NCBI RefSeq assembly: GCF_028823615.1
Contig: NZ_JAPEHT010000011.1
Coordinates: forward strand, 1 to 43,878
From: Planococcus sp. A6
GTDB lineage: Bacteria; Bacillota; Bacilli; Bacillales_A; Planococcaceae
DNA: 43,878 bases
Direction of reading: 5' to 3'
In this document: piece after piece, positions 10,345 to 18,769 of the stretch
Layout of the letters: every line of letters begins with the position of its first letter
Numbering within the stretch: the stretch's first letter is position 1
Position numbers and translations under genes: made by a program
Notes under the pieces: model-generated
Databases searched by the model: none
What the model saw: only the letters and a program-made list of their open reading frames with translations
What the model was told of the DNA's origin: nothing

Positions 10345-10383
10345 AAGAGAGAAATCCTTGTGTATCAAGGGTTTCTCTCTTTT
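10345..10383 (+). terminator. Terminator after groEL, supplied by the island
   Basis: A 16-base arm pair (10345-10360 with 10366-10381, one mismatch) with a 5-nt loop and T residues. It lies on the island side of the attachment core, so the element provides a replacement terminator for groEL. Confidence 0.8.
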
Positions 10384-10403
10384 GATTTTGCTTGAAATAT
10401 TGT

Positions 10404-10426
10404 AAATGCTCATAGTTTGCTCATAG
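10404..10426. repeat. Left arm-type direct repeat (probable integrase arm site)
   Basis: A 23-bp sequence identical to 33523-33545. It contains two TGCTCATAG half-sites 11 bp apart, about one helical turn, as expected for arm sites bound by the integrase N-terminal domain. It lies 75 bp inside the attL core. Confidence 0.65.
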
Positions 10427-10569
10427 GTTTGGAAAAGAGTTGCTTTTTTACCTGTCGACAGACAAATATTAGTATTATACTAACAGTATAAAAGGTAATT
10501 TTTTTGCAAGCCTTTTGTCAAACTTATGATTGTTAGAATAGAAAATATATCTCATGGGGGAATTTCAAA

Positions 10570-12348
10570 ATGAATACAATAGACAGAAACATTCAGACCA
10601 ATTTCAACGTTCAAGAAAAGTCGGCATTAATTTGGAACATCGCTGATATTTTGCGTGGACTTTATAAGCCTCACGAATATGGTGAGGTCATTTTACCAAT
10701 GACTGTAATAAAAAGATTTCATGATACGTTACTACCTACTAGAGACAGAGTATTAGAAGCGGCTGAAAAGTATGAAACATTCGCAGTAAAGGACGGGTTC
10801 TTGCAACGAGCGGCTGGTCATATTTTCTATAATACAAGTCAATTCACATTCGATTCCTTACTCGCCGATTCAGAACATATTGAGGAAAACTTCAGGGCAT
10901 ACCTTAACGGATTTTCAGAAAACGTGCAGGACGTACTGCAGAACTTCGAGATGGACAACCACATCACGAAGCTTTCAAAGAATGGAAAGCTGTTCCATAT
11001 TATTCAAGAATTCAATACGGTCAAAGGTTATATGGGAGCTGATGTCATCACCTCAACAGACATGGGTTATGTATTCGAAGATTTAGTCAAGCGTTTCTCC
11101 GAAAGTTACAACGAAGAAGCGGGAGCTCACTTTACAAGTCGTGACATCATTTATCTAATGACAGATATTTTGTTGTCTGAAGAGAAAGATGAATTGATTG
11201 AAGAAGGCGTTGTTAAAACTGTTTATGACCAGACAATGGGTACATCTCAGATGTTGGGAGCTATGGAAGAGCGACTGAAGTTATTGGATAGCACTGCTGA
11301 AGTTACGACATTTGGTCAAGAAATCAATCCTCAAACTTATGCTATCGCGAAAGCTGACATGATTATTAAGGGTGGAAATCCCGATAATATGAAAATGGGG
11401 AATACTTTGACAAATGACCATTTCATGGGGTACACCTTCGATTATTGTATAAGTAATCCACCATTTGGTGTTGATTGGAAGTCCGATTACAAAAAAGTTA
11501 AAGAAGAACATGACTTAGGAGAAAATGGAAGATTCGGTGTAGGGTTACCAAGAAAATCCGATGGTCAATTATTATTTATGCTGAACGGGATTAAAAAGTT
11601 AAAAGATACAGGAAGAATGGCAATTATTCATAATGGTTCTGCTTTATTCAGTGGAGCAGCCGAAAGTGGAGAAAGCGAGATTCGCCGGTATATTATTGAA
11701 AATGACTGGTTGGATGCGATTGTACAATTGCCAAGTGATTCTTTCTACAATACTGGAATTTCAACATATATATGGGTGATTTCGAAAGACAAGCCAAATC
11801 ATCGAAAAGGAAAAGTGCAACTTATCGATGCTTCAAAAATGTATGAAAAACGTCGGAAAGCAATCGGAAGCAAACGTAACGATATTTCAAATGCTTGTAG
11901 AGAGGTAATAGTAAAATCCTATGGAGATTTTTCCAATAAAGAATATACTTTAGGTGCGCAAACTCTAGAGTCTAAAATAATGGATAATATAGATTTTGGT
12001 TTTAATAAAGTCACTATAGAATCTCCACTGAAAGACGAGAATGGTAATTTAGTTAAAAAGAATGGAAAACTAATATCAGATGTTGAATATAGAGATACAG
12101 AAGATATACCTCTAACGGAAGATATAGATAGCTATTTCGAGCGAGAAATTAAGCCTTTCAATTCAAATTCTTGGATAGATAAATCAAAAACTAAAGTTGG
12201 CTATGAGATTCCATTTACTCGGCTGTTTTATAGGTATGTTGAACCTGAAAGAACCGAAGAGATAGCTCTTAGAATAAAGGAATTAGAAGAGAATATCGTC
12301 AAATCTTTCGAAGCTCTATCTGGACAGGAGGTTGAAATTGATGACTAG
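10570..12348 (+). CDS. hsdM: Type I restriction-modification methyltransferase subunit HsdM
   Basis: HsdM is the SAM-dependent N6-adenine methyltransferase of a type I R-M complex. The N-terminal helical HsdM domain (residues 10-150) includes LRGLYKPHEYGEVILPMTVIKRF. The methyltransferase domain follows with HFTSRDIIYLM, a motif I variant VYDQTMGTSQML in place of the usual FxGxG, and the catalytic motif IV NPPFG (residues 299-303). GGGGGA precedes the ATG. It starts an hsdM-hsdS-hsdR operon and overlaps hsdS by 8 bp. Confidence 0.93.
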   Translation: MNTIDRNIQTNFNVQEKSALIWNIADILRGLYKPHEYGEVILPMTVIKRFHDTLLPTRDRVLEAAEKYETFAVKDGFLQRAAGHIFYNTSQFTFDSLLADSEHIEENFRAYLNGFSENVQDVLQNFEMDNHITKLSKNGKLFHIIQEFNTVKGYMGADVITSTDMGYVFEDLVKRFSESYNEEAGAHFTSRDIIYLMTDILLSEEKDELIEEGVVKTVYDQTMGTSQMLGAMEERLKLLDSTAEVTTFGQEINPQTYAIAKADMIIKGGNPDNMKMGNTLTNDHFMGYTFDYCISNPPFGVDWKSDYKKVKEEHDLGENGRFGVGLPRKSDGQLLFMLNGIKKLKDTGRMAIIHNGSALFSGAAESGESEIRRYIIENDWLDAIVQLPSDSFYNTGISTYIWVISKDKPNHRKGKVQLIDASKMYEKRRKAIGSKRNDISNACREVIVKSYGDFSNKEYTLGAQTLESKIMDNIDFGFNKVTIESPLKDENGNLVKKNGKLISDVEYRDTEDIPLTEDIDSYFEREIKPFNSNSWIDKSKTKVGYEIPFTRLFYRYVEPERTEEIALRIKELEENIVKSFEALSGQEVEIDD

Positions 12349-12841
12349 ACCGTTGAAAGATAGCGGAGTGAAATGGATTGGAGCTATTCCTGAAACTTGG
12401 GAGACAGTTAAATTTAAAACTGTCATGTATAAAAAAAAGGAACTGTGTCCACAATATACTAATCAAAATATTTTATCACTAACCATGAAAGGTGTTATTG
12501 TACGAGATTTAGAGAATCCTAAAGGAAAAATGCCTGCCTCTTTTAATGGTTATCAAATAGTTAAGAAGGGAAACTTGTTGTTATGTTTATTTGATATTGA
12601 TGTTACACCTCGATGTATCGGCTTAATTAAAGATGATGGATTAACAAGTCCAGCATATAGCCAATATGTTCTAAAAGGTGATAATAGTCCAGAATTCTAT
12701 GATTATTATCTCAATTATTTAGATAATAATAAGGTTCTGTTGCATTTAACAAAAAGTTTGAGGAACACATTAACAGATAGCGATTTTGGAGTTGTTATAA
12801 TTTTCTCAATGAAAAATTATCGAAAATTGATTCGCTTTTAG
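12341..12841 (+). pseudogene. hsdS: hsdS 5' part: specificity subunit, first target-recognition domain, frameshifted
   Basis: HsdS gives a type I system its DNA specificity through two target-recognition domains joined by conserved helices. This part begins at ATG 12341 (AGGAGG 9 bp upstream) with DSGVKWIGAIPETWE, the usual N-terminal HsdS motif, and holds domain 1 up to LTDSDFG. The frame then leaves the family and stops at 12841. The expected continuation (FLNEKLSKIDSLLEDTKQ, the conserved helix) is present in another frame from about 12810. The conserved proline-rich EQ segment before it is missing, so a frameshift plus a small deletion has split the gene. Confidence 0.8.
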
Positions 12842-12888
12842 AGGATACTAAGCAGTCTATTGATGAATTTAAGAAGTATAAAAAATCT

Positions 12889-13596
12889 TTGATTAATGAA
12901 ACGATTAAAAAAGGTCTTAATAAGAATATAGACATGAAAGATAGTGGAATTGAATGGATTGGGGAAATTCCTGGTCATTGGGAAATTAAAAAATTGAAAG
13001 AAGTGGGCAGTTTATATAGCGCTGGAGTAGATAAAAAAATTAGAGATAATGAAAAATTGTATAAATCCGTGCATTACACAGACGTATATTATAACTCATT
13101 AAAACAAATTAGTAACAACGATGATTATCTTATTATTAGTGCTACAGAAGAAAAAGCGGAGAAGGCTAATCTTTTAAAAGGAGATGTTCTATTTACAAGT
13201 TCTTCAGAAACTCCAGATGATATAGGACATTCAACAGTTGTGGAAGAAAACTTATTGAGCACTCTTATGGGATATCATTTAATGCGATTTAGACCAAAAG
13301 TAAATATGGTCTTAGAATATGAAAAGTATGCTTTTGGGAGCAATTATTTAAGAGAATGGTTTTCTTTAAAAGCAAATGGCATCACTAGATATGGAATAGT
13401 TACAGACGATTATAAAAATGCTCCATTCCTATTAATTCCGCAAAAAGAACAATTAGAAATTTCTAAGTACCTTGATGAAAAATGCTCGTATATCGACAGC
13501 ATAATTAAGGATAAGATAAGGCTTATAAAAGAGTTTGAAACTTATAAGAAGTCCTTAATCTACGAGTACATCACTGGGAAAAAGGAGGTTCTTTAA
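12889..13596 (+). CDS. hsdS: hsdS 3' part: second target-recognition domain (half-subunit)
   Basis: The frame holds the second repeat of HsdS: DSGIEWIGEIPGHWEIKKL, target-recognition domain 2, then IPQKEQLEISKYLDEKCSYIDSIIKDK and KKSLIYEYITGKKEV, the C-terminal conserved helix. The open frame extends back to about 12800 and includes the central helix. Only a TTG (12889) or an internal ATG (12934) is available as start. It ends directly against the hsdR ATG. Half-size HsdS proteins can dimerise in some systems, so activity is possible but unproven. Confidence 0.7.
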   Translation: MINETIKKGLNKNIDMKDSGIEWIGEIPGHWEIKKLKEVGSLYSAGVDKKIRDNEKLYKSVHYTDVYYNSLKQISNNDDYLIISATEEKAEKANLLKGDVLFTSSSETPDDIGHSTVVEENLLSTLMGYHLMRFRPKVNMVLEYEKYAFGSNYLREWFSLKANGITRYGIVTDDYKNAPFLLIPQKEQLEISKYLDEKCSYIDSIIKDKIRLIKEFETYKKSLIYEYITGKKEVL

Positions 13597-16500
13597 ATGA
13601 CTGTTTTCCAAGACACTGAAAAGCGTTTTGAAGAAGATATCGAATCCTTTCTATTAAATAGAGGCGGATATGAAAAAAGAGATATGTCTGGGTATGAAAA
13701 AGAGAAAGCTATCAACATCAATGAATTGATTGCCTATATCGAAGCAACGCAGGAAAAAGAATGGGGAAAGTACATCCGGACGTATCAAAGCGATGCACGG
13801 GATAAGTTGTTCAAGCGCTTGAATCAGGAAATTAACACGAACGGATTACTATATGTTTTGCGTAATGGTATCCGTGACCGGGGGACATGGCTCAAGATTG
13901 CCTCGTTCCGTCCGGAGTCGAGTAAGAACTCAGATGTTATCAATGCCTATAACCAGAACCGGCTGACGTATACTCGGCAGTTTGCTTATTCTTCGCATAA
14001 CCGGAATACGATTGACTTGGTGATTTCTCTGAACGGGATTCCGATTGTGGCAATGGAGTTGAAAAACCAAGCCAAAGGGCAGAGTGTCGACAATGCAAAG
14101 AAGCAATTCATGTACGACCGTGACGAGCGAGAGCTATGCTTCCAGTTCAACAAACGATTCCTCGTCTACTTTGCGGTCGATTTATACGAAGCGTGGATGA
14201 CGACGAAGCTTGAGGGCAACGAAACCTATTTCCTACCCTTTAACCAAGGTTCGAACGGAGCGGGAGAAGTAGGAGGAGCTGGGAATCCGGTGAATGAAGA
14301 AGGATATGCCACGGCTTATTTGTGGGAAGAGATTCTACATAAAGACGTCCTTATGGACATTCTTCAACGATTCATGCACCTCGAAGGTGATAACAAGAAA
14401 GGGCGCTTGATTTTCCCACGATTCCATCAGCTCGATGTCGTTAAAAAATTGGTAGCCGATGTTCGCATTAACGGCAGTGGCGACAATTACCTTATTCAAC
14501 ACAGTGCTGGCTCCGGCAAGTCCAACAGCATCGCCTGGCTTGCGTACCGATTATCTAGTCTGCATGGCATCGATGACCTGCCCGTTTTCACGTCGGTCAT
14601 TGTCGTTACCGACAGAAAGGTATTAGACAACCAATTACAGGCTACGATATCAGGGTTTGACCACACAACAGGCGTCGTTGAAACTATCGGCGAAGATAAG
14701 AGTTCTCAGGACTTGAAGAACGCTATTAATGATGGCAAGAAAATTATTATTACGACACTACAGAAATTCCCGGTCATTTACGAAGACGTTGAAGATAACA
14801 AAGGAAGACGTTTTGCGGTCATTGTCGATGAAGCCCACTCGTCCCAAACTGGAGACAGTGCCAAGAAGCTCCGGAGCGCTCTGGCAGATACAGAAGAAGC
14901 TTTGCGTGAATATGCGGAAGTCGAAGGCATCGCCGAAGCTAACCTGGTAGATGCGGAAGATAAATTGGTAAAAGAGTTGTTAAGCCATGGAAGACACAAT
15001 AACTTGAGTTTCTTCTCCTTTACCGCAACACCGAAGGAGAAGACGCTCGAAATGTTCGGGAAGCGTCAATCTGATGGTTCCTATCGACCATTTCACGTCT
15101 ACAGTATGCGTCAGGCCATTGAAGAAGGGTTTATTCTTGATGTACTCAAGAACTACATGACCTATGAAACGTCTTATCGTATTGCAAAGGATACTCCGGA
15201 TAATCCAGAAGTTCCGACAAGCAAAGGCGTCAAAGCCATCCGCCGGTTCCAGGAGCTGCACCCACACAACTTGCAGCAGAAAACAGCTATCATGATTGAG
15301 CAGTTTCGGGACATCACAACAAACAAGATTGGCGGAAAAGCAAAAGCGATGGTTGTTACGGCATCCCGGTTGCACGCTGTCCGCTATTACCACGAGTTTA
15401 AGCGGTACATCGATGCAAAAGGCTATGGAGACAGTTTGGATATCCTCATCGCTTTCTCTGGCGTTGTAAATGATGGAGGTATTGAGTATCGGGAGACCGG
15501 TATGAACAAAACAAAAGATGGTAGCAGCATATCAGAGAACCAGCTCAAAAACGAATTCCGGACAGATGATTTCAATGTGCTGATTGTTGCGGAGAAGTAC
15601 CAGACTGGATTTGACGAACCTTTGCTACATACCATGTTTGTTGATAAGAAGCTTTCCGGCGTTAAGGCTGTCCAGACCCTTTCCCGACTGAATCGAACGC
15701 ATATCGGCAAAGAGGACACCTTTATATTGGATTTCGTAAATAAAACAGAGGATATTCAGGCGTCTTTTGCTCCTTATTACGAAGCAACTTCCTTGGATGA
15801 AGCCATTGATGTAAACCGAATCTATGACATACGGACAAAAATCCGGAACTATCAGCTATATAATGACGAGGATATAGCAAAATTCCTCAAGATATACTAC
15901 AAAAAAGGAAAGCAAGGAGATAAAGAGCTGGGAGAGATGACAAGCTTGCTCAAACCGGTTCTAAATCGATATGCAGACATGAGCGAAGATGAACAATATG
16001 ATTTTCGGATTTCATTGCGTAACTTTAACAAATGGTATGCCTATATTATCCAGGTAGCTCGAATGTTTGATAAGGAATTACATCAGGAATACGTCTTTAC
16101 TTCATATTTGGATAAGTTCATCCCGAAGACGGTCTCAAGAGACATTAGTATTGAAGATAAGTTGAAGTTGGAGTATTTTAAGCTGAAGGAGACATTTAAG
16201 GGAGACATTACATTAAATCCGAACACGGTTGATAGCGTACTGAAGAATCCAAAAGAAATGGATACAGCTGTGAAACCGGTTGAGGAAGATGAACTGCTGG
16301 AGACGATTATCGAAAGAGTAAACGATAAGTTCCAAGGTGAATTCAGTGATGGTGACCGGGTTATTATCGAAGCTCTGTATCGTGCCGTGAAGAATGACCA
16401 GAAACTCAAGAAATCAGCTAAGAACAATGATTCGCAAATCTTTGAACAAAGTATTTTCCCGGATTTCTTCCACAAGAGTGCATTGGATAACTACGAGAAG

Positions 16501-16605
16501 TCGATGAAATCATTCGAGAAGTTGTTCCACGACTCTGACTTTTATCAAGCGGTCATGGAAGTTGTCGCTAAAGTGGCTTATAAAGATTTGAGAAGTGAGA
16601 AGTAG
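13597..16605 (+). CDS. hsdR: Type I restriction endonuclease subunit HsdR
   Basis: HsdR is the motor and nuclease subunit (1002 aa). The N-terminal PD-(D/E)xK nuclease shows IDLVISLNG...VAMELKNQ (near residues 145-165). The SF2 translocase follows with Walker A HSAGSGKSNS (about 304), the DEAH box VIVDEAHSS and the motif FSFTATPKEK; later motifs include VAEKYQTGFDEP and QTLSRLNRTH. A helical C-terminus ends the protein. GGAGG precedes the ATG, which abuts the hsdS stop. A degraded copy of its last 150 bp lies at about 17048-17120. Confidence 0.94.
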   Translation: MTVFQDTEKRFEEDIESFLLNRGGYEKRDMSGYEKEKAININELIAYIEATQEKEWGKYIRTYQSDARDKLFKRLNQEINTNGLLYVLRNGIRDRGTWLKIASFRPESSKNSDVINAYNQNRLTYTRQFAYSSHNRNTIDLVISLNGIPIVAMELKNQAKGQSVDNAKKQFMYDRDERELCFQFNKRFLVYFAVDLYEAWMTTKLEGNETYFLPFNQGSNGAGEVGGAGNPVNEEGYATAYLWEEILHKDVLMDILQRFMHLEGDNKKGRLIFPRFHQLDVVKKLVADVRINGSGDNYLIQHSAGSGKSNSIAWLAYRLSSLHGIDDLPVFTSVIVVTDRKVLDNQLQATISGFDHTTGVVETIGEDKSSQDLKNAINDGKKIIITTLQKFPVIYEDVEDNKGRRFAVIVDEAHSSQTGDSAKKLRSALADTEEALREYAEVEGIAEANLVDAEDKLVKELLSHGRHNNLSFFSFTATPKEKTLEMFGKRQSDGSYRPFHVYSMRQAIEEGFILDVLKNYMTYETSYRIAKDTPDNPEVPTSKGVKAIRRFQELHPHNLQQKTAIMIEQFRDITTNKIGGKAKAMVVTASRLHAVRYYHEFKRYIDAKGYGDSLDILIAFSGVVNDGGIEYRETGMNKTKDGSSISENQLKNEFRTDDFNVLIVAEKYQTGFDEPLLHTMFVDKKLSGVKAVQTLSRLNRTHIGKEDTFILDFVNKTEDIQASFAPYYEATSLDEAIDVNRIYDIRTKIRNYQLYNDEDIAKFLKIYYKKGKQGDKELGEMTSLLKPVLNRYADMSEDEQYDFRISLRNFNKWYAYIIQVARMFDKELHQEYVFTSYLDKFIPKTVSRDISIEDKLKLEYFKLKETFKGDITLNPNTVDSVLKNPKEMDTAVKPVEEDELLETIIERVNDKFQGEFSDGDRVIIEALYRAVKNDQKLKKSAKNNDSQIFEQSIFPDFFHKSALDNYEKSMKSFEKLFHDSDFYQAVMEVVAKVAYKDLRSEK

Positions 16606-16684
16606 AGCCACTTCGACTCAATTTAAGGTAGAGTTACTGTGAATCTAATTATTAGACACATTGGTGTCAGGAGGGAATGGTTAA

Positions 16685-16975
16685 ATGAAAAGGGAAGCGG
16701 TTTTAGATGCCCTTAAAGCGGGAGAATTTGATGGACTAAATCATACGTATCAACCTTATACTACTGGTTACAGTAAAAATAGTTATCAAGATGAAATTAG
16801 TGTATCCCATGGGACTATTGAGTTAACGAGAATCACTACTGGGAAATTCTTCGACGGAAAAGAAAATGAACGATTTGAAGATAGGAAAACTAAAGACTTG
16901 AGTGACTATGAAGCGGTTAAATTTATAGAAAAACGCCCATATTACTTTGCACAACTAAGACCAGATTTATTTTAA
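16685..16975 (+). CDS. Hypothetical protein, 96 aa
   Basis: I do not recognise this protein. It follows hsdR by 79 bp and has a good ribosome binding site (AGGAGGG). It is soluble and polar, with the segment SYQDEISVSHGTIELTR and an acidic/basic middle (FEDRKTKDLSDYEAVKF). It could be a late gene of the hsd operon; no motif supports a function. Confidence 0.6.
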   Translation: MKREAVLDALKAGEFDGLNHTYQPYTTGYSKNSYQDEISVSHGTIELTRITTGKFFDGKENERFEDRKTKDLSDYEAVKFIEKRPYYFAQLRPDLF

Positions 16976-17459
16976 TGGAGTACTTTTGTTTCCTACATGA
17001 CCTTGAAGTTAATAACGTGTATAGCTTTTGAACAGACTAGCTAGCCGGTATTTTCTTTAGAGTGCAGTAGATAACTACGAGAAGTCGATGAGATGAAATC
17101 ATTCTAAAAGTGAAAAATAGGCTGAACAGGATGCTATTCTCATGTTGGCAATGAAAGTGAGTTTCTTTGTTCATTTCAAACTTCATTAGACAATTGACAT
17201 TCCGTTAAGACACCTTGTACACTTAAAATAACAACAGAAATTTAAAAGGCTTTGACTAAGTGCAACTTCTTCTTTTTAAAAAAAGAGAAGTTTGTTGACT
17301 ATAGTCAAAGCCTTTTTTGTTGTTAATAAGGAAAAGGTTGAGGTGTAATTTCAAGGGCATATAGATTTAAGTAACCGGATACTAAGCAGTTCAAATAGAA
17401 ATTTTTTATCTTACTTGTATGTTAATAAATACACTCACTTTGGAAGGGAAGTAATAATA
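16976..17459. other. Gene-free stretch with a decayed hsdR 3' fragment
   Basis: Between about 17048 and 17120 the bases follow the hsdR 3' end with small gaps; the best part is ATAACTACGAGAAGTCGATG at 17071-17090. At 17385-17398 there is a 14-bp match (GGATACTAAGCAGT) to hsdS. A large hairpin at 17244-17318 closes the region. No gene is seen. Confidence 0.6.
17244..17318. terminator. Long two-part hairpin, probable bidirectional terminator
   Basis: Outer arms AAAAGGCTTTGACTA and TAGTCAAAGCCTTTTTT enclose an inner A/T-rich stem (ACTTCTTCTTTTT with AAAAAGAGAAGT). T residues follow on both strands. Confidence 0.7.
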
Positions 17460-17834
17460 ATGAGTAAAAATTCATCACAGAAACACATCTTCAAAGAATT
17501 GAGAAAAATATTTTCAGGATTATCGGATGAAGAGTTCGAATTATTTAAAGCTGCGATGAATCACAAAGATGAAACTTTCTTATTTTCAGGAAGAATACAG
17601 TTTACGTTAGGAAGTTTAATAACTCAAGTTTATGAAGAAGCTAATAAAGAGAACTACAAACTCTTATCTGAACGACTAGTGAGGCTAGCGGAATACGTAG
17701 AGAACGGTGACTACTATGCGTATAGTTTGCTCTCAGGCTTTTCGATAAGTAATGCTGGTTTTCTTGAAGATAAAGAGAAGCTTGTAACCGTTTATATTCC
17801 ACCAATAGTTCTCGACCACTACCGTAGTGAGTAA
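17460..17834 (+). CDS. Hypothetical protein, 124 aa
   Basis: Not recognised. I choose ATG 17460 because GGAAGGGAAG precedes it; a TTG at 17415 adds 15 residues without a good ribosome binding site. The protein is soluble and largely helical by appearance, with SGLSDEEFELFKAAMNHKDE near the N-terminus and a Tyr-rich middle (ENGDYYAYSLLSG). It sits alone between a terminator and a convergent small gene. Confidence 0.6.
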   Translation: MSKNSSQKHIFKELRKIFSGLSDEEFELFKAAMNHKDETFLFSGRIQFTLGSLITQVYEEANKENYKLLSERLVRLAEYVENGDYYAYSLLSGFSISNAGFLEDKEKLVTVYIPPIVLDHYRSE

Positions 17835-17896
17835 TGTAAAAGTCTTCAAGGAGTGAGAATAGGAAAAGAAGGTGAAGTGTTTTAAATTATACGAAG

Positions 17897-18145
17897 TTAT
17901 TTCTTTTTCCTCTCAATAAGCTCATCTTTATAAATGTCAATACGAATGATAGTTTTTCCTGTTAATTCGAAACCTGTTATTTCATTAGCCTCATTTCTTA
18001 AATCGATTTTCTCGTGTTCCATTCCAAAAGCAATTCGGTCAGGGTTTCCAATAGCCTCTTCCATTTTCAAATAGAGGTCCAGTATTCTGTTAAATTCTTC
18101 ATGACTTTCAGTTTCAAATGTAAGGAAAAAATCTCTTCTTCTCAT
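17897..18145 (-). CDS. Hypothetical protein, 82 aa
   Basis: Not recognised. A small charged protein (MRRRDFFLTFETESHEEFNRIL start, IERKKK end) with a clear GGAGATG ribosome binding site before the ATG. It lies convergent to the 17460 gene, and the two 3' ends are 62 bp apart. It has no membrane segment. Confidence 0.6.
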   Translation of the reverse strand: MRRRDFFLTFETESHEEFNRILDLYLKMEEAIGNPDRIAFGMEHEKIDLRNEANEITGFELTGKTIIRIDIYKDELIERKKK

Positions 18146-18289
18146 TTAGTATCATCTCCTGAAGTTTAATTTTCTATCTGAATTTGAGCATCTTTGAAAT
18201 GAATACCAGAGTATGTTGCAACCAGAGTCTGTGAAATTTTTATTTTAAAAACGTGCTCATATAATACAAAAAAGAAAATTGGTGGAGGG

Positions 18290-18442
18290 ATGGAGAAAAA
18301 GGTAGAAAAGAAGCGGAGAATTGTACCTCCACGAAATCCGAATCGTCGACCGACTTACATCAAATTTGACCGAACTCAAGCACCTATGAAATACGAAGAT
18401 GAAAGACTGATTCAATATATTGAATACAGATACTGGAGATAG
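18290..18442 (+). CDS. Small basic protein, 50 aa, paralogue of the next gene
   Basis: An ORF of 50 codons starts at ATG 18290 within GGTGGAGGGATG. It reads MEKKVEKKRRIVPPRNPN, then RRPTYIKFD, and ends YRYWR. The motif K-R-x(1,3)-P-P-x-N-P-N-x-x-P-T also occurs in the following gene (KRKRPPINPNYKPT), so the pair looks duplicated. The ribosome binding site is very close to the ATG. TATAAT at 18260-18265 may be the -10. Function unknown; a small nucleic-acid-binding protein is possible. Confidence 0.5.
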   Translation: MEKKVEKKRRIVPPRNPNRRPTYIKFDRTQAPMKYEDERLIQYIEYRYWR

Positions 18443-18453
18443 GAGCGAATCGA

Positions 18454-18669
18454 ATGGAGAAGCAACCCGAAACTTCAAGTAAGCAAGAAGAAATGGCAGA
18501 TAAGGAACCTGGAACTTCAACAAAAGTTGATAAAAAGATAAAGAAGAGAAAGAGACCGCCTATAAATCCGAATTACAAACCTACTACAGTAAATATCGAT
18601 GATTTACGTACAAGGTTAAGAGCAGAAAGTAGAGCAGCACTAAGGCGTGCAGGTATTTGGTTAGATTAA
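18454..18669 (+). CDS. Small basic protein, 71 aa
   Basis: It starts 11 bp after the previous stop with AGGAGCG upstream, so the two are probably co-translated. An acidic/polar N-terminus (KQPETSSKQEEMADKEPGTS) is followed by KKIKKRKRPPINPNYKPT, shared with the upstream gene, then an Arg-rich tail (LRTRLRAESRAALRRAG). No known domain was recognised. It is convergent with the integrase across a terminator. Confidence 0.6.
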   Translation: MEKQPETSSKQEEMADKEPGTSTKVDKKIKKRKRPPINPNYKPTTVNIDDLRTRLRAESRAALRRAGIWLD

Positions 18670-18699
18670 AGCGACTATAGTTAAATGCCAGATATATTG

Positions 18700-18730
18700 A
18701 AAAACCGTTCTCAGGTTGAGGACGGTTTTT
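18700..18730. terminator. Bidirectional terminator between 18454 gene and integrase
   Basis: Arms AAAAACCGTTCTC and GAGGACGGTTTTT surround a 5-nt loop and provide T runs on both strands. Confidence 0.8.
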
Positions 18731-18769
18731 GGATGTTGTTTGAAAGATAAACTTATAGACAGTTCATTT

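Noticed and set aside
18257-18523. Minus-strand 88-codon frame
   Set aside because: Antisense to the two small basic genes, which have the better ribosome binding sites and share a motif.
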